64,000 nucleotides of DNA from Paracoccus contaminans (GCF_002105555.1 NZ_CP020612.1:2286001-2350000); one strand, 5' to 3'. Positions 34,190 to 42,278 are shown, counted from the first letter of the stretch. The notes: generated by a model from the sequence alone, not told the origin. A program made the numbers and translations.

Positions 34190-34789
34190 TTAGTCTCCCA
34201 GCCAGTCGGACGCGATCCGAATGACCTCCGCCTGGTCCTCGGCCGAGAAGCCCAGGAACGGGCGCGCCGGCATGCTGATCTCGTGCGCCTTGATCGCCAC
34301 CTTCTCGGCCAGGTTCGCCTTGGGCTGTTCCTTGCGGCCCTTCAGCGGTGCAAAGCGGTTGCTCAGCTTTTGGGGCTTCCAGCTGACGTGCCGATAGATG
34401 ACGCCTTCACGCGCGGGCTTGTTGATCGTCCCGCCGAATTGGTGGATCGCCGCATACGCCTTGGGGGTGCCGATTGTGACCTGGTCGTTGCCGACCTTGA
34501 GGTTGATCGATGCGCGCAGCCCCGACCGGGTGTGCCGGGTCAGGATCTGGATCGGGGTGAAGCGCTTGCGCTCCCGCTCTCGGATTGTCGCGGGCTTCAG
34601 CTTTGCCCATTCCGCGCCGTCGGGGCCGGCCTGGGCGGCGAACCGATCGCGGACAGCGTTCAGCAGATGCTCGCCGACGTTCTGCAGAAAGCCCTGGTGG
34701 TTATCCATCCGCTCATAGAGTTCCGCCAGCCGCGTCTGCGCAGCGGCGTCGTCCAGGGTGGCGTCAAAGGTGATGCGCGTGCCGGCCAT
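34190..34789 (-). CDS. Phage virion morphogenesis protein (Mu gpG-like)
   Basis: A 199-residue protein of the Mu G / virion morphogenesis family. The N-terminus has the usual R-x-D-N-H-x-G-x-L arrangement (MDNHQGFLQNVGEHLLNAVR) and FAAQAGPDGAEWAKLKPAT. C-terminally, GTPKAYAAIHQFGG and ARPFLGFS are family signatures. It follows the gpF-like gene with a gap of about 110 bases. Confidence 0.88.
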   Translation of the reverse strand: MAGTRITFDATLDDAAAQTRLAELYERMDNHQGFLQNVGEHLLNAVRDRFAAQAGPDGAEWAKLKPATIRERERKRFTPIQILTRHTRSGLRASINLKVGNDQVTIGTPKAYAAIHQFGGTINKPAREGVIYRHVSWKPQKLSNRFAPLKGRKEQPKANLAEKVAIKAHEISMPARPFLGFSAEDQAEVIRIASDWLGD

Positions 34790-34902
34790 GGTAAGCTCCT
34801 TGCCAGGATGAACTTCTAGGGCTACATTCTAAAAGCCGGGGCGAAAGTGAGTGTCCCACCGGAAAAGCAAACCGGCGAGGCGGCGTTGGCACTGTCGCCG
34901 CC

Positions 34903-36480
34903 TCATTTTCTGCTTCTGCACCAGATGAGTTTTCCTGAACGCTTGGGCTTCAATGCTTGCACGTTAGGACCTTTCCTGTCGGCAGAAATATGCGTCGTAT
35001 TCGGCGACCACCATTTCCCGGCAAGCTCAAAACCCGCGACCAATCCGTGAGTCTCCCCGTCGATCTCGGCCACACGCACATAGGTGCGGCCCACGATCAT
35101 CCGTCCAGCGTCGTCGCGACGAACCTGCAGCCAGATTTCGTCGGGATCGAGAATGGCGTGTGGCAGCCAGGGGGTGAAGCTGGTGCGATCACGCTTGCCA
35201 GTTTTCGACGTCCCGTCGCGCTGTCGAAAAAGGTCGGCCGAGATGGCGATCCGATGGCCTGCCACATCTTCTACCAACCGTTCCTGGTCCATGGCACTGA
35301 GGCCGAAAGCATTCAGGAACTGCGCGGCCGCTTCATACCCCTCTTCATCGAAGCCGAATGCCGGATCGAAAGAGGCAAAGTCGAAGACCGCAGGCTGGGG
35401 CGGCAAGGGGCGCCGCGCCGCAATCAGCTGATCCAGTGGCGAGGGCTGGTCGATCGCGACGATACTCTTGCCCGCGCGCTCTGTCCCTTCCTTGATCAGC
35501 ACCGACGGCACGAGCCCCTTGGTCCAGTGATCGCCCGGCGCATAATCCCAGCCGTATCCCACGCCGTCGGGCTGATCGATCACCTTGCCGGTCTGGCGAT
35601 CGACGATCGGCCGGGTCCGGGTTTCCGGCGCCAGGTCCGGCCCGGTCTTCTTCAGACGCGCCAGATCGCGCTCGGACAGGGTCCGCACGCCGCAGCTGCA
35701 CAGCCAGTCGTTCGGGGGAAAGTGGACGTCCCACCAGGGATCGTCGTGCATCAGCACCAGCCCGTCCCAGGACACATGCTGGGGGCGCGGGTTCAGCGGG
35801 GTGCCGTTTTCGCCGTGGCGATACTGCCAGTAAGGCCGCATCTTCACGACTGCCGGCGCGCGCATCTGCTTGAGCCGACCCGCCATGTAGCTGGTGCGCA
35901 GGTTCGTCTCGAAGATCGTTCGGATGCGCCACTCACGCCCGCCGTTGTATGACCAGCCGTACTTGTCCACGATCTCGTCGAACCGGGCGGCGAAGGCGTC
36001 CCGATCCCAGTCGGTGGCTGCCTGCTGAACTGCTGTGAAGAAATCATCCAGCATCGCCGCATCCTTGGCCCCGGCGATGACGAAAGCGCGGTCGTGCTGG
36101 CCGCGCATGAGGTCGGTCCAGGTGTCGGTCTGCTGGGGCTGCTTCTGCTTCAGGAAGGCCAACTGCTCGTCGAAGCTCTGCCCGATCCCTTCGGCCTCGC
36201 CGGCAAAGCCCGCCGTCTCGGCCAGCTCGTCGAGGACCTCGCCCCGGCCGGTCAGCGCCATCAGCTCGAGCGCCTTGCCGATATGATGCGCCTGGGCATC
36301 AGGCGTCCAGATCGCCGCAAGTTCCAGCAGGTTCCGCATCGCCTCATCGGCCCCGTCGGCAAGAACGGCGGTGCGGACCGCTCGCAGCCTGGCTTCACCG
36401 ATCGGCGCCAGCAGTGCGATCAGCTGGTCGGCGGCGCGCCGAACGGGATGGTCCGCCTCTGCAAAACAGACATGCTTCAC
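34903..36480 (-). CDS. Mu gpF-like minor head protein with C-terminal PBECR2-type nuclease-fold domain
   Basis: A 525-residue protein. Residues of about 150-300 match the Mu F minor head domain (TIFETNLRTSYMAGR, WQYRHGENGTPLNPRPQHVS, WLCSCGVRTLS with its Cys pair). Residues of about 410-525 resemble the PBECR2 fold (phage-barnase-EndoU-colicin-RelE-like), with LPHAILDPDEIWLQVRRDD, GRTYVRVAEID and a basic C-terminus. The gene overlaps the portal gene by ATGA. The head role is secure; whether the extra domain cleaves RNA after ejection is inference. Confidence 0.83.
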   Translation of the reverse strand: MKHVCFAEADHPVRRAADQLIALLAPIGEARLRAVRTAVLADGADEAMRNLLELAAIWTPDAQAHHIGKALELMALTGRGEVLDELAETAGFAGEAEGIGQSFDEQLAFLKQKQPQQTDTWTDLMRGQHDRAFVIAGAKDAAMLDDFFTAVQQAATDWDRDAFAARFDEIVDKYGWSYNGGREWRIRTIFETNLRTSYMAGRLKQMRAPAVVKMRPYWQYRHGENGTPLNPRPQHVSWDGLVLMHDDPWWDVHFPPNDWLCSCGVRTLSERDLARLKKTGPDLAPETRTRPIVDRQTGKVIDQPDGVGYGWDYAPGDHWTKGLVPSVLIKEGTERAGKSIVAIDQPSPLDQLIAARRPLPPQPAVFDFASFDPAFGFDEEGYEAAAQFLNAFGLSAMDQERLVEDVAGHRIAISADLFRQRDGTSKTGKRDRTSFTPWLPHAILDPDEIWLQVRRDDAGRMIVGRTYVRVAEIDGETHGLVAGFELAGKWWSPNTTHISADRKGPNVQALKPKRSGKLIWCRSRK

Positions 36481-37175
36481 GCCGGCGGCTCCCCGGCCTC
36501 CCGCGGCGCCGGCTCGGGCATGGGGACTACGACAGGCGCGCCCTTGAGCGCCGCGCGCCCCTCGACCAGCTTGCGCAGGGCCGCCTCGCTCAGCCCTTCG
36601 ACAGAAGCGAGGTGCGGCAGCAGTTCCAACGCGATCGCGTCGTCCTCCACATTTGCCAGGAACGACAGGGCGTCGCGCAGGGCCGCGGTCCGCGCCTTGT
36701 TGGTCTCGGCCTTGGCCTTGCCGACGCTGGCCGTCTCCAGTTCGTTCTCAGGCCGCGGGCGCCACACATTCGGAACGCGCGCACCGGGCAGGTTGTAATC
36801 GACGATCCAGGCGACCAGCGACTGCCGCAGCGTGGCCGACAGCAGGTCCGCGTCGCTGTCAACCAGAAGCTCGAGGATCTCGGCGTGGGTTTCCGATGCC
36901 GCACGAGAGCCGTTCGCGCCGATGTCCGTGGTCAGCGTCTCGCCGGTGACGCAGATCGCGATCTCTTTATCCCAGTAGGCCAGGAAGTCGCTGTAGGTCA
37001 CCGCCCCGGATCGGGCCGCCTCGAGGAACTTGACGTCGGTGCTGACCGGGACCACCACGGCCGAGGAACTGCGGATGTTCTCGAGCGTGTTCAGCAGGCG
37101 AGTCTGCTCGGCCGTCAGCTGGCCATAAGGCGACTGCGCGATCGGCGCGGCGGGTGCAGCGGCGGCTTTCGTCAT
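36477..37175 (-). pseudogene. DUF935 portal protein, 5'-truncated (Mu gp29-like)
   Basis: Only the C-terminal ~230 residues of a portal protein remain. AEQTRLLNTLENIRSSSAVV, DVKFLEAARSGAVTYSDFLA, TGETLTTDIGANGSRAASET and the SLVAWIVDYNLPG block correspond to the last half of DUF935 portals, which normally have 450-550 residues. The first readable codon is ATG 37175. Upstream sequence, although open, has no portal similarity and belongs to the opposite-strand HMCES gene. The break coincides with a copy of the 28-base direct repeat. No terminase gene follows, so packaging is disabled. Confidence 0.82.
37141..37168. repeat. Right copy of 28-base direct repeat, inside the portal remnant
   Basis: Identical to 19349-19376. 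Here it encodes residues 3-11 of the truncated portal frame (K-A-A-A-A-P-A-A-P). Together with the left copy it defines a 17.8-kb unit that contains every minus-strand phage gene. Confidence 0.65.
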
Positions 37176-37238
37176 GCAGCCTTCACCCTCGCGCCCCGAA
37201 GGTGGTAGGGCGATCTGCGGTATGGAAAGGGCGCGATG

Positions 37239-37859
37239 ATGTGCAATCTCTACAGCAACAAGCTGCCGCGAGATTTCATGGCGACGGTGTTCCAGGCGGC
37301 GGATCGCCTGGGCAACTATCCCGCCGCCGAGGAAGTCTATCCCGACCGCGAGGCCGTGATCGTGCGGAACGGGGCTGAGGGCCGGGAACTGGTGCGCGCA
37401 AGGTGGGGCCTTCCCTCGCCCCCCGCCGTCTTGAAGACGGCCCGCGATCCGGGCGTGACCAACGTGCGCAATACCGCATCGCCGCACTGGCGGCGCTGGC
37501 TCGGGCCGGAACATCGCTGCCTTGTGCCCCTGAGCGCGTTTTCCGAGCCGGGGCGCGATGAGCAGGGCAAGCATGTGCCCGTCTGGTTCGCCCTGACGGG
37601 CGGCCAGCCTGCGGCCTTTGCTGGGATCGAGGTGCGCGGCTGGCGATCCGTCCGCAAGGTTCGCGACGGCGAGACGACTGACGATCTGTTCGCCTTTCTC
37701 ACGACCCAGGCCAATGCCGAGGTCGCGGAAATCCACCCCAAGGCGATGCCGGTGATCCTGACGGAACCGGAACACTGGAATACCTGGCTGCGCGCCCCCT
37801 GGGCCGAAGCGCAGGCTCTTTGCCGGCCCCTGCCAGACGGATCACTGAGGCGGCTCTAA
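37239..37859 (+). CDS. HMCES/YedK-family SOS response-associated peptidase
   Basis: A 206-residue SRAP-domain protein that crosslinks to abasic sites in single-stranded DNA through Cys2 and protects them. I use ATG 37239 rather than 37236 because the enzyme needs Cys as residue 2 after Met removal (MCNLYSN). Other features are the WGLPSP segment, NVRNTASPHWRRW, PLSAFSEPG and the active-site IHPKAMPVIL. It lies between the broken prophage and the tRNA-Asn element and could be chromosomal or phage-derived; many prophages carry this family. Confidence 0.9.
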   Translation: MCNLYSNKLPRDFMATVFQAADRLGNYPAAEEVYPDREAVIVRNGAEGRELVRARWGLPSPPAVLKTARDPGVTNVRNTASPHWRRWLGPEHRCLVPLSAFSEPGRDEQGKHVPVWFALTGGQPAAFAGIEVRGWRSVRKVRDGETTDDLFAFLTTQANAEVAEIHPKAMPVILTEPEHWNTWLRAPWAEAQALCRPLPDGSLRRL

Positions 37860-37913
37860 CCTCGCGTCACGCAAGGCCAAGGGCCGGAGGGGGTAGCTAA
37901 ATCTTTGATTTAT

Positions 37914-37930
37914 TGGCTCCGGCGGTAGGG
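37914..37930. repeat. Distal attachment site of the tRNA-Asn element
   Basis: The 17 bases TGGCTCCGGCGGTAGGG repeat the 3' end of tRNA-Asn at 44481-44497, including the encoded CCA (as TGG on this strand). Similarity continues imperfectly for about eight more bases (GGTTCACACC versus GGATCGAACC). It marks the end of the integrated element farthest from the integrase. Confidence 0.8.
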
Positions 37931-38084
37931 TTCACACCCAATCCGCGAGAATCCAACCCAAAATCATGACCTTGCGGCTCACGCCCGGAACGCTGACCGG
38001 GGACAGGATGGACACCATGTATCGCACTTTGGGCGCATTCGTAAACCAGTAATGCCAGACGCACGGCTTCGAAGAAGAAGAGAT

Positions 38085-39047
38085 TTAAAGGGCCATTCGG
38101 CTCTGTCGTTGCTCGAAGACATGCTTTTCGCCCGCCATTATGCGGCGATGAAGGTCAACGAGATCAGTTCCCTCGTCCGCGAACCGAAACGCGGATGCAG
38201 CGATGTAATCCCGCCTCTCCTCGAACGCCAGCCAACGGCGGCCCTCACGCTCCGCGACCTCCCCAGTCGTGTTGGAACCAGCGAAGATGTCGAGAACGGT
38301 ATCTCCGGGGTCTGTCAAGAATCGGATGAAGAACTCCGGCAACCTTCCGGGGAACCGGGCAGGGTGGCCTTTCTCGCCAGTGGCCTTACATCCCGCCATA
38401 TACCGGCCATTCGACTCGCTATTGGGGAAGGAAAGCAGGTTGGGCGGTATGGCCCCACCGTTGTCCTTTCCAAACCCAGCCCCGATGTCGTGCCCGGAAG
38501 GGCGAACTTTTGGCGTGTAGAACTTTGCCGGGTCCTCGATTAATTTCTTCATCCGCTCGGAATAAGGAGTAAGGACATTGGCGACATTGGCCTTGGGCCA
38601 TGCCGTCTTCGAGAGCCACCACACGGTGTTCACGCTGTCTTTGGTTCGAATCTTACGCTTATTCACCCACTCGATTGGAGAAGGCAATTTTGAAGGGTTA
38701 TGCCAGTAAAATTCTTCGGCCAGCGAGAAGCCGATCTCGTCCACGAATTTCAGGAGGACACGGAACGGATAGAGCGAGCGCACGGGCACGCCCCGCTCGT
38801 AGGCTCCGCCTATGTCGATGACGAACGAGCCGTCGGGCGTAAGTTTCTGGAAAACAAGGGCCCCAAACTCCGCCAGCCAATCGACATACTCGTGCTGTTC
38901 CGCGTTGCCATACTCTTTCTTCCGAAGGAGGGCGAACGGGGGCGATGTTATGACAAGGTTCACCGAGTCGTCGGGCAGGCCCCGGAGGAGGTCCCGTGAG
39001 TCGCCTACGAAGGCCTGGCCGTAGTGTGTGCGGTAAGCGAGGGTCAT
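38085..39047 (-). CDS. N4-cytosine methyltransferase, M.PvuII-like
   Basis: A 320-residue beta-class DNA methyltransferase. Motif IV (TSPPFALLRKKEYGN) comes before motif I (DIFAGSNTTGEVAE), as in M.PvuII. Strong additional blocks are EFYWHNPSKLPSPIEWVNKR, DSVNTVWW, RMKKLIEDPAKFY and SNTTG. The TSPP[FY] plus FAGSNTTG combination is typical for N4-cytosine modification. From memory of M.PvuII, similarity extends along the whole length. It is divergent from the controller and endonuclease genes, as in the PvuII system, and is expected to modify CAGCTG. Specificity is inferred from the endonuclease partner. Confidence 0.9.
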   Translation of the reverse strand: MTLAYRTHYGQAFVGDSRDLLRGLPDDSVNLVITSPPFALLRKKEYGNAEQHEYVDWLAEFGALVFQKLTPDGSFVIDIGGAYERGVPVRSLYPFRVLLKFVDEIGFSLAEEFYWHNPSKLPSPIEWVNKRKIRTKDSVNTVWWLSKTAWPKANVANVLTPYSERMKKLIEDPAKFYTPKVRPSGHDIGAGFGKDNGGAIPPNLLSFPNSESNGRYMAGCKATGEKGHPARFPGRLPEFFIRFLTDPGDTVLDIFAGSNTTGEVAEREGRRWLAFEERRDYIAASAFRFADEGTDLVDLHRRIMAGEKHVFEQRQSRMAL

Positions 39048-39051
39048 ACGC

Positions 39052-39077
39052 TACTCATAGGCTGTAGACTCATAGTC
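39052..39077 (+). promoter_or_regulatory. C-boxes of the PvuII-like restriction-modification system
   Basis: Two dyads with the canonical controller-protein spacing GACT-N3-AGTC-N4-GACT-N3-AGTC are present: TACT-CAT-AGGC (39052-39062), TGTA, then GACT-CAT-AGTC (39067-39077). They lie between the divergent methyltransferase and controller genes. By analogy with C.PvuII, binding to the left site activates, and to the right site represses, the controller-endonuclease promoter. Confidence 0.85.
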
Positions 39078-39100
39078 GGCAATAGCTTCTTCCTCGGGCG

Positions 39101-39334
39101 GTGAAACAAGACACTCCCCTTGCCAGAAAACTGTTCGCGAACAACGTCCGCCGGGAGCGGGCAGCTCGTGGCTGGTCGCAGGAGGTGCTCGCCGACGCTG
39201 CCGGGCTTCACCGAACCTATATCGGGTCGGTCGAGAGATGTGAACGAAACATCTCCATAGACAACATCGCTCGTGTCGCCGCCGCCTTCGGGGTGTCTCC
39301 GGATGCTCTGTTGAGGGACAATGAGGACGAATAG
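39101..39334 (+). CDS. Controller (C) protein of the PvuII-like R-M system
   Basis: A 77-residue Xre-type HTH protein: [40 protein letters not shown] and a [13 protein letters not shown] end, as in C.PvuII and relatives. The start is GTG 39101, 23 bases after the C-box, with no good ribosome-binding site; such transcripts are often leaderless. Its 3' end overlaps the endonuclease gene by 14 bases, the usual arrangement delaying endonuclease expression until methylation is complete. Confidence 0.9.
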   Translation: MKQDTPLARKLFANNVRRERAARGWSQEVLADAAGLHRTYIGSVERCERNISIDNIARVAAAFGVSPDALLRDNEDE

Positions 39335-39905
39335 GTTTAGGCCACACGCCGACGCGGAAGAACTTAAACGGCTTTGGCCGGCCGTCTGCAAATACCAGGA
39401 ACTTGCGGCACGACATGGCATCGACGACATCTTCCAAGACAACGGGGGAAAGTTGCTGCAAGTCCTTCTGCTGCTGGGACTGACAACAATTCCGGGCCGG
39501 GAAGGAAACGACGCGATGGACGCGGCGGGACTTCAATACGAGTTGAAGTCGGTGAACCTAAACCTGACCGGCTCCTTCTCGACGCATCATCACATGAATC
39601 CGGTCATCATCCGGAAATACCGGGAAGTCGAATGGATCTTCGGAGTCTACCAGAATATCGAGCTGAAATCAGTTTATCTGCTCTCCCCGATGGATATGGA
39701 GCCTTATTACACGAAGTGGGAGGCGAAATGGCACGCGTCTGGCGGCAAGGACATTAACAATCCGAAGATCCCAGTCTCATACGTCACAAGCGTTGGAAAG
39801 CTTATCTGGGGCGCGGCGCCGCCGAAGGTCGTGCGGGTGAAGCGCGTGCCCACCAATCCGCGCAAAAAACCGCAGAACCCAGAACTGCCGGATGGCACGG
39901 AATAA
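39321..39905 (+). CDS. Type II restriction endonuclease, R.PvuII-like
   Basis: A 194-residue endonuclease closely matching R.PvuII (157 residues) as I recall it: [52 protein letters not shown] and [10 protein letters not shown]. The catalytic residues map to D64, E74 and K76, each shifted by six from PvuII D58, E68 and K70, and the base-reading HHH is H89-H91. The likely site is CAGCTG, cut to blunt ends. The N-terminus is slightly longer. A basic C-terminal extension of about 35 residues (from [11 protein letters not shown]) is absent from PvuII. The frame and active site are intact. Confidence 0.93.
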   Translation: MRTNRFRPHADAEELKRLWPAVCKYQELAARHGIDDIFQDNGGKLLQVLLLLGLTTIPGREGNDAMDAAGLQYELKSVNLNLTGSFSTHHHMNPVIIRKYREVEWIFGVYQNIELKSVYLLSPMDMEPYYTKWEAKWHASGGKDINNPKIPVSYVTSVGKLIWGAAPPKVVRVKRVPTNPRKKPQNPELPDGTE

Positions 39906-40022
39906 TATCTTGCTGCGTGGTGCGATAAGGTAGAGCGCCGTTTTTTTCCAGAGGCTGAAAGCCTTGGTTGGGGTTTCGAAAGGGGGAAAATACCGTTAGG
40001 GATTTTCGCCCCTTCGCCGGAG

Positions 40023-40058
40023 ATACATAACGGAGCCCCTTGGGGCGTAGTTATGTAT
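40023..40058 (+). repeat. Nested inverted repeat upstream of the relaxase, candidate oriT
   Basis: An outer perfect dyad ATACATAAC / GTTATGTAT (40023-40031 and 40050-40058) encloses an inner GCCCC-TT-GGGGC hairpin. It ends 13 bases before the relaxase gene. MobV-type relaxases usually nick at inverted repeats directly upstream of their own gene, so this is the best oriT candidate in the element. A transcription terminator for the endonuclease gene is an alternative, but the T-run is absent. Confidence 0.5.
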
Positions 40059-40071
40059 AGTAGGTTATGAT

Positions 40072-41496
40072 ATGGCGAAGCCACCACTTAATGAGATTGC
40101 CAAAGGCAATCCCCGTGCCGCGTCAACGCGGCTGGCCCTTCTTAATGTTGCCCGCCTCGCGGGTCAACGAAAACATGACCTGCGGATTGGCGCGAAGCAG
40201 CCCGCTTATATCGATCCCGACAGGAAAGAGCTTAATCGGTTCCTCATCCCTCACGCGACACCGGCGGCAATGAGAACGCTATGTGAAGGGCGACGCGCAA
40301 TCCGGGACACGCGGCGCAAGATGAAGCGCAACGCGGCGGTGGCAGCAGGCGGGATCATCACGTTCGGGGCGGAGGCGGCGGCTCTTTTTGCCGCGTTGAA
40401 GCCGGAACAGCAGGACGCCGCTTTCATCGATCTGGCGCACGAGATCGCGGAACGGCTTAACACCACGCTTCACGGCCTGACCGTTCATCTGGACGAGTCG
40501 ACGATCCACGCTCACTATCAACTTGCGGCCTACGACAAGGACGGGGTGCCGCTCTCGCGGTCCACGGCCCCGCGCGTCATGTCATGTCTTCAAGACCTGA
40601 CGGCGGAGGTGATGGCCCGCCATTGCCCCGGGATCGAGCGGGGGCACAGATACGGCGAGCGGATCGAGAACGGAGCGGATTTCCGGGACACGCTTCACCG
40701 CTCCGTGCAGGAACTCCATCGTGACCTTCCCCGCGATCTGGCGGCGAAGCGCGCGGAGGTGGAGGAACTGGCCGCCGCCGTGGCAGACGCGCAAGCGCGC
40801 GTTGACGAGATTGAGGCGCGCGTCAGCAAACTGAGAGAGAAGGCCGAACTGTCGGACAGGGAGGCGAAGCGGCTCGCGACATACGAGAAGCGGCTTGCTG
40901 ACCGAGTGGCGGAACTTGAAGCGGCCCAAGCGGCGGCAGAGAGCGCCAAGTCCGAGGCTGACCGGCTCGCCGGGATCGCCCGTCAGGAGGCCCAGACGGC
41001 GGCGCAGACGCGTGATGAGGCGACGGCGGAGGCCGAGGCGGCCAGGGCGACGGCCGCGCGCGTCGTGGGGGCTTTGACCGTTCTCGCGGAGGAAGCCGCC
41101 GCCGGAACGATCTCGCGCAACCCCGAAACAGGCAGGGTTCAGGCGCTAAACCCGGAGGGCCTGAAATCGGGTTATCCCGAGTTGAGACCCGCCGTGATCG
41201 CCACCGCCGACGCGATGACCGCCAAGAAGCGTCTCGAAGTAGAGGCCGCAGCAGACCGCCGCAAGGCCGCCAAAGAACTTGAAGAGGCAGAGGCGGCTCG
41301 CAAGGCGGCGGAAGATGCGTGGGAGGAGGTGAGGGGCCTCCGTAAGCGTCTTCGCAACGCTCTGCGGGCTATCAAGTCTTGGTTGACGCGTCCTGACCTC
41401 CCCACCGCTGCGAAATGCGCCGGGGAGGCGCTTGTGAAGGTGATCGAAGAGGAACCACGCATGACCGATAATATCAACGAAGCATTAAGCCCATAA
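40072..41496 (+). CDS. MobV/Pre-like plasmid mobilization relaxase
   Basis: A 474-residue protein. The relaxase core is in residues of about 1-200: N-terminal NVARLAGQRKHDLR, and GLTVHLDESTIHAHYQLAAY containing the metal-binding H-x-D-E-x3-H-x-H array of MobV/Pre enzymes. Residues of about 215-345 form a long coiled coil (DEIEARVSKLREKAELSDRE and similar), followed by a second helical region. ATG 40072 follows the inverted repeat. The protein should nick oriT for mobilization by a helper conjugative system. No MobA or coupling-protein genes accompany it. Confidence 0.8.
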   Translation: MAKPPLNEIAKGNPRAASTRLALLNVARLAGQRKHDLRIGAKQPAYIDPDRKELNRFLIPHATPAAMRTLCEGRRAIRDTRRKMKRNAAVAAGGIITFGAEAAALFAALKPEQQDAAFIDLAHEIAERLNTTLHGLTVHLDESTIHAHYQLAAYDKDGVPLSRSTAPRVMSCLQDLTAEVMARHCPGIERGHRYGERIENGADFRDTLHRSVQELHRDLPRDLAAKRAEVEELAAAVADAQARVDEIEARVSKLREKAELSDREAKRLATYEKRLADRVAELEAAQAAAESAKSEADRLAGIARQEAQTAAQTRDEATAEAEAARATAARVVGALTVLAEEAAAGTISRNPETGRVQALNPEGLKSGYPELRPAVIATADAMTAKKRLEVEAAADRRKAAKELEEAEAARKAAEDAWEEVRGLRKRLRNALRAIKSWLTRPDLPTAAKCAGEALVKVIEEEPRMTDNINEALSP

Positions 41497-41519
41497 GTGA
41501 ACATCCCGAGTGTTCACTT
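41495..41519. repeat. Dyad related to the RepL-region repeats
   Basis: A 9-base perfect dyad AAGTGAACA / TGTTCACTT (41495-41503 and 41511-41519) at the relaxase stop codon. It shares the GTGAACA/TGTTCAC core with the three dyads at 42210-42278 and so may be a fourth binding site; it could also serve as a terminator between the convergent relaxase and RepL-like genes. Confidence 0.6.
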
Positions 41520-41539
41520 GTGAGACGAATTGTGACAGT

Positions 41540-42130
41540 TTACTCGAATGCTTCCGCCAGTTCTGCGATGAGGTCGGAAATCGGGTCAGCCTCCGATTTC
41601 TTCACCGGAGTCTTTTTGCCTCTTCGGGTCGTCTTCTGTTTCGTCGCTGTTGGCTTCTTCGTGTCCCTCATTCCCAGCATCCGGACCTGCGTTTCAAGTG
41701 CTTCTGTGTCTCGCCGCAAAACGAGAGACTGCGTGTGAAACGCGGCATACTTCTTGTTCTTGTCCGCGCTCTTCCACACTTCTTCCGGGTTCATCGCGTA
41801 AATGAATGCCCCCGTTCCCATCTTGAAGCGCACAACAACCCCGTTGTTAACCAGAAATTCCGCTGCCCTGCGTGCTGTCATTTTTGAGATGCCGAGCGCC
41901 TCCGCCATCGTGTCGTAAGATACACACACCGCTCCTCCGAGAGGCGCGATATGCTTCGCCAAAAACGCATACAAGCGCGCTACATGCGGGCTTTTGGAAG
42001 GCAGGCTCAACATGACATCCCATCCTTTTGGATAAACCTGAACAAAGTCCCGATTTTTCTGCTCGGTTTCCGCAACTACCTCTTCCGCATGCGATGTGAG
42101 AATTTCCTCATGTCTCATTGCTGTCTCCAT
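41540..42130 (-). CDS. RepL-like plasmid replication protein
   Basis: A 196-residue protein with a winged-helix core in residues of about 40-120: VARLYAFLAKHIAPLGGAVC, VSYDTMAEALGISKMTARRA and AEFLVNNGVVVRFKMGTGAF. This is the pattern of RepL-type initiators. The C-terminal ~60 residues are basic (TKQKTTRRGKKTPVKKSEA). ATG 42130 is used; ATG 42118 is also possible. The array of dyads lies 80 bases upstream. It may allow autonomous replication of the excised element or act only as a regulator. Confidence 0.68.
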   Translation of the reverse strand: METAMRHEEILTSHAEEVVAETEQKNRDFVQVYPKGWDVMLSLPSKSPHVARLYAFLAKHIAPLGGAVCVSYDTMAEALGISKMTARRAAEFLVNNGVVVRFKMGTGAFIYAMNPEEVWKSADKNKKYAAFHTQSLVLRRDTEALETQVRMLGMRDTKKPTATKQKTTRRGKKTPVKKSEADPISDLIAELAEAFE

Positions 42131-42209
42131 GTTAAAGGTCGGCTCTTCAATCGAATCGTCACAAGTCTGTCAACATAAATTACAGAATTCGAAAAATTTG
42201 AGTTTCGGA

Positions 42210-42278
42210 GTGTTCATCTGGTGAACACTTCGGGTGTTCACAGCTATGAACACTCGGAGTGTTCACAACTGTGAACAC
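42210..42278. repeat. Three iteron-like GTGTTCA/TGAACAC dyads
   Basis: Three dyads with the shape GTGTTCA-N4-6-TGAACAC start at 42210, 42234 and 42259, a period of 24-25 bases, so they are offset by slightly more than two helical turns. They precede the RepL-like gene on its upstream side and share the core with the dyad at 41495. They are either origin iterons or operators for the RepL-like protein. Confidence 0.75.

Noticed and set aside
36477..37775. A longer portal reading frame starting at 37775
   Set aside because: The extra part is the antisense of the HMCES gene and lacks portal similarity; the true remnant begins near 37175.
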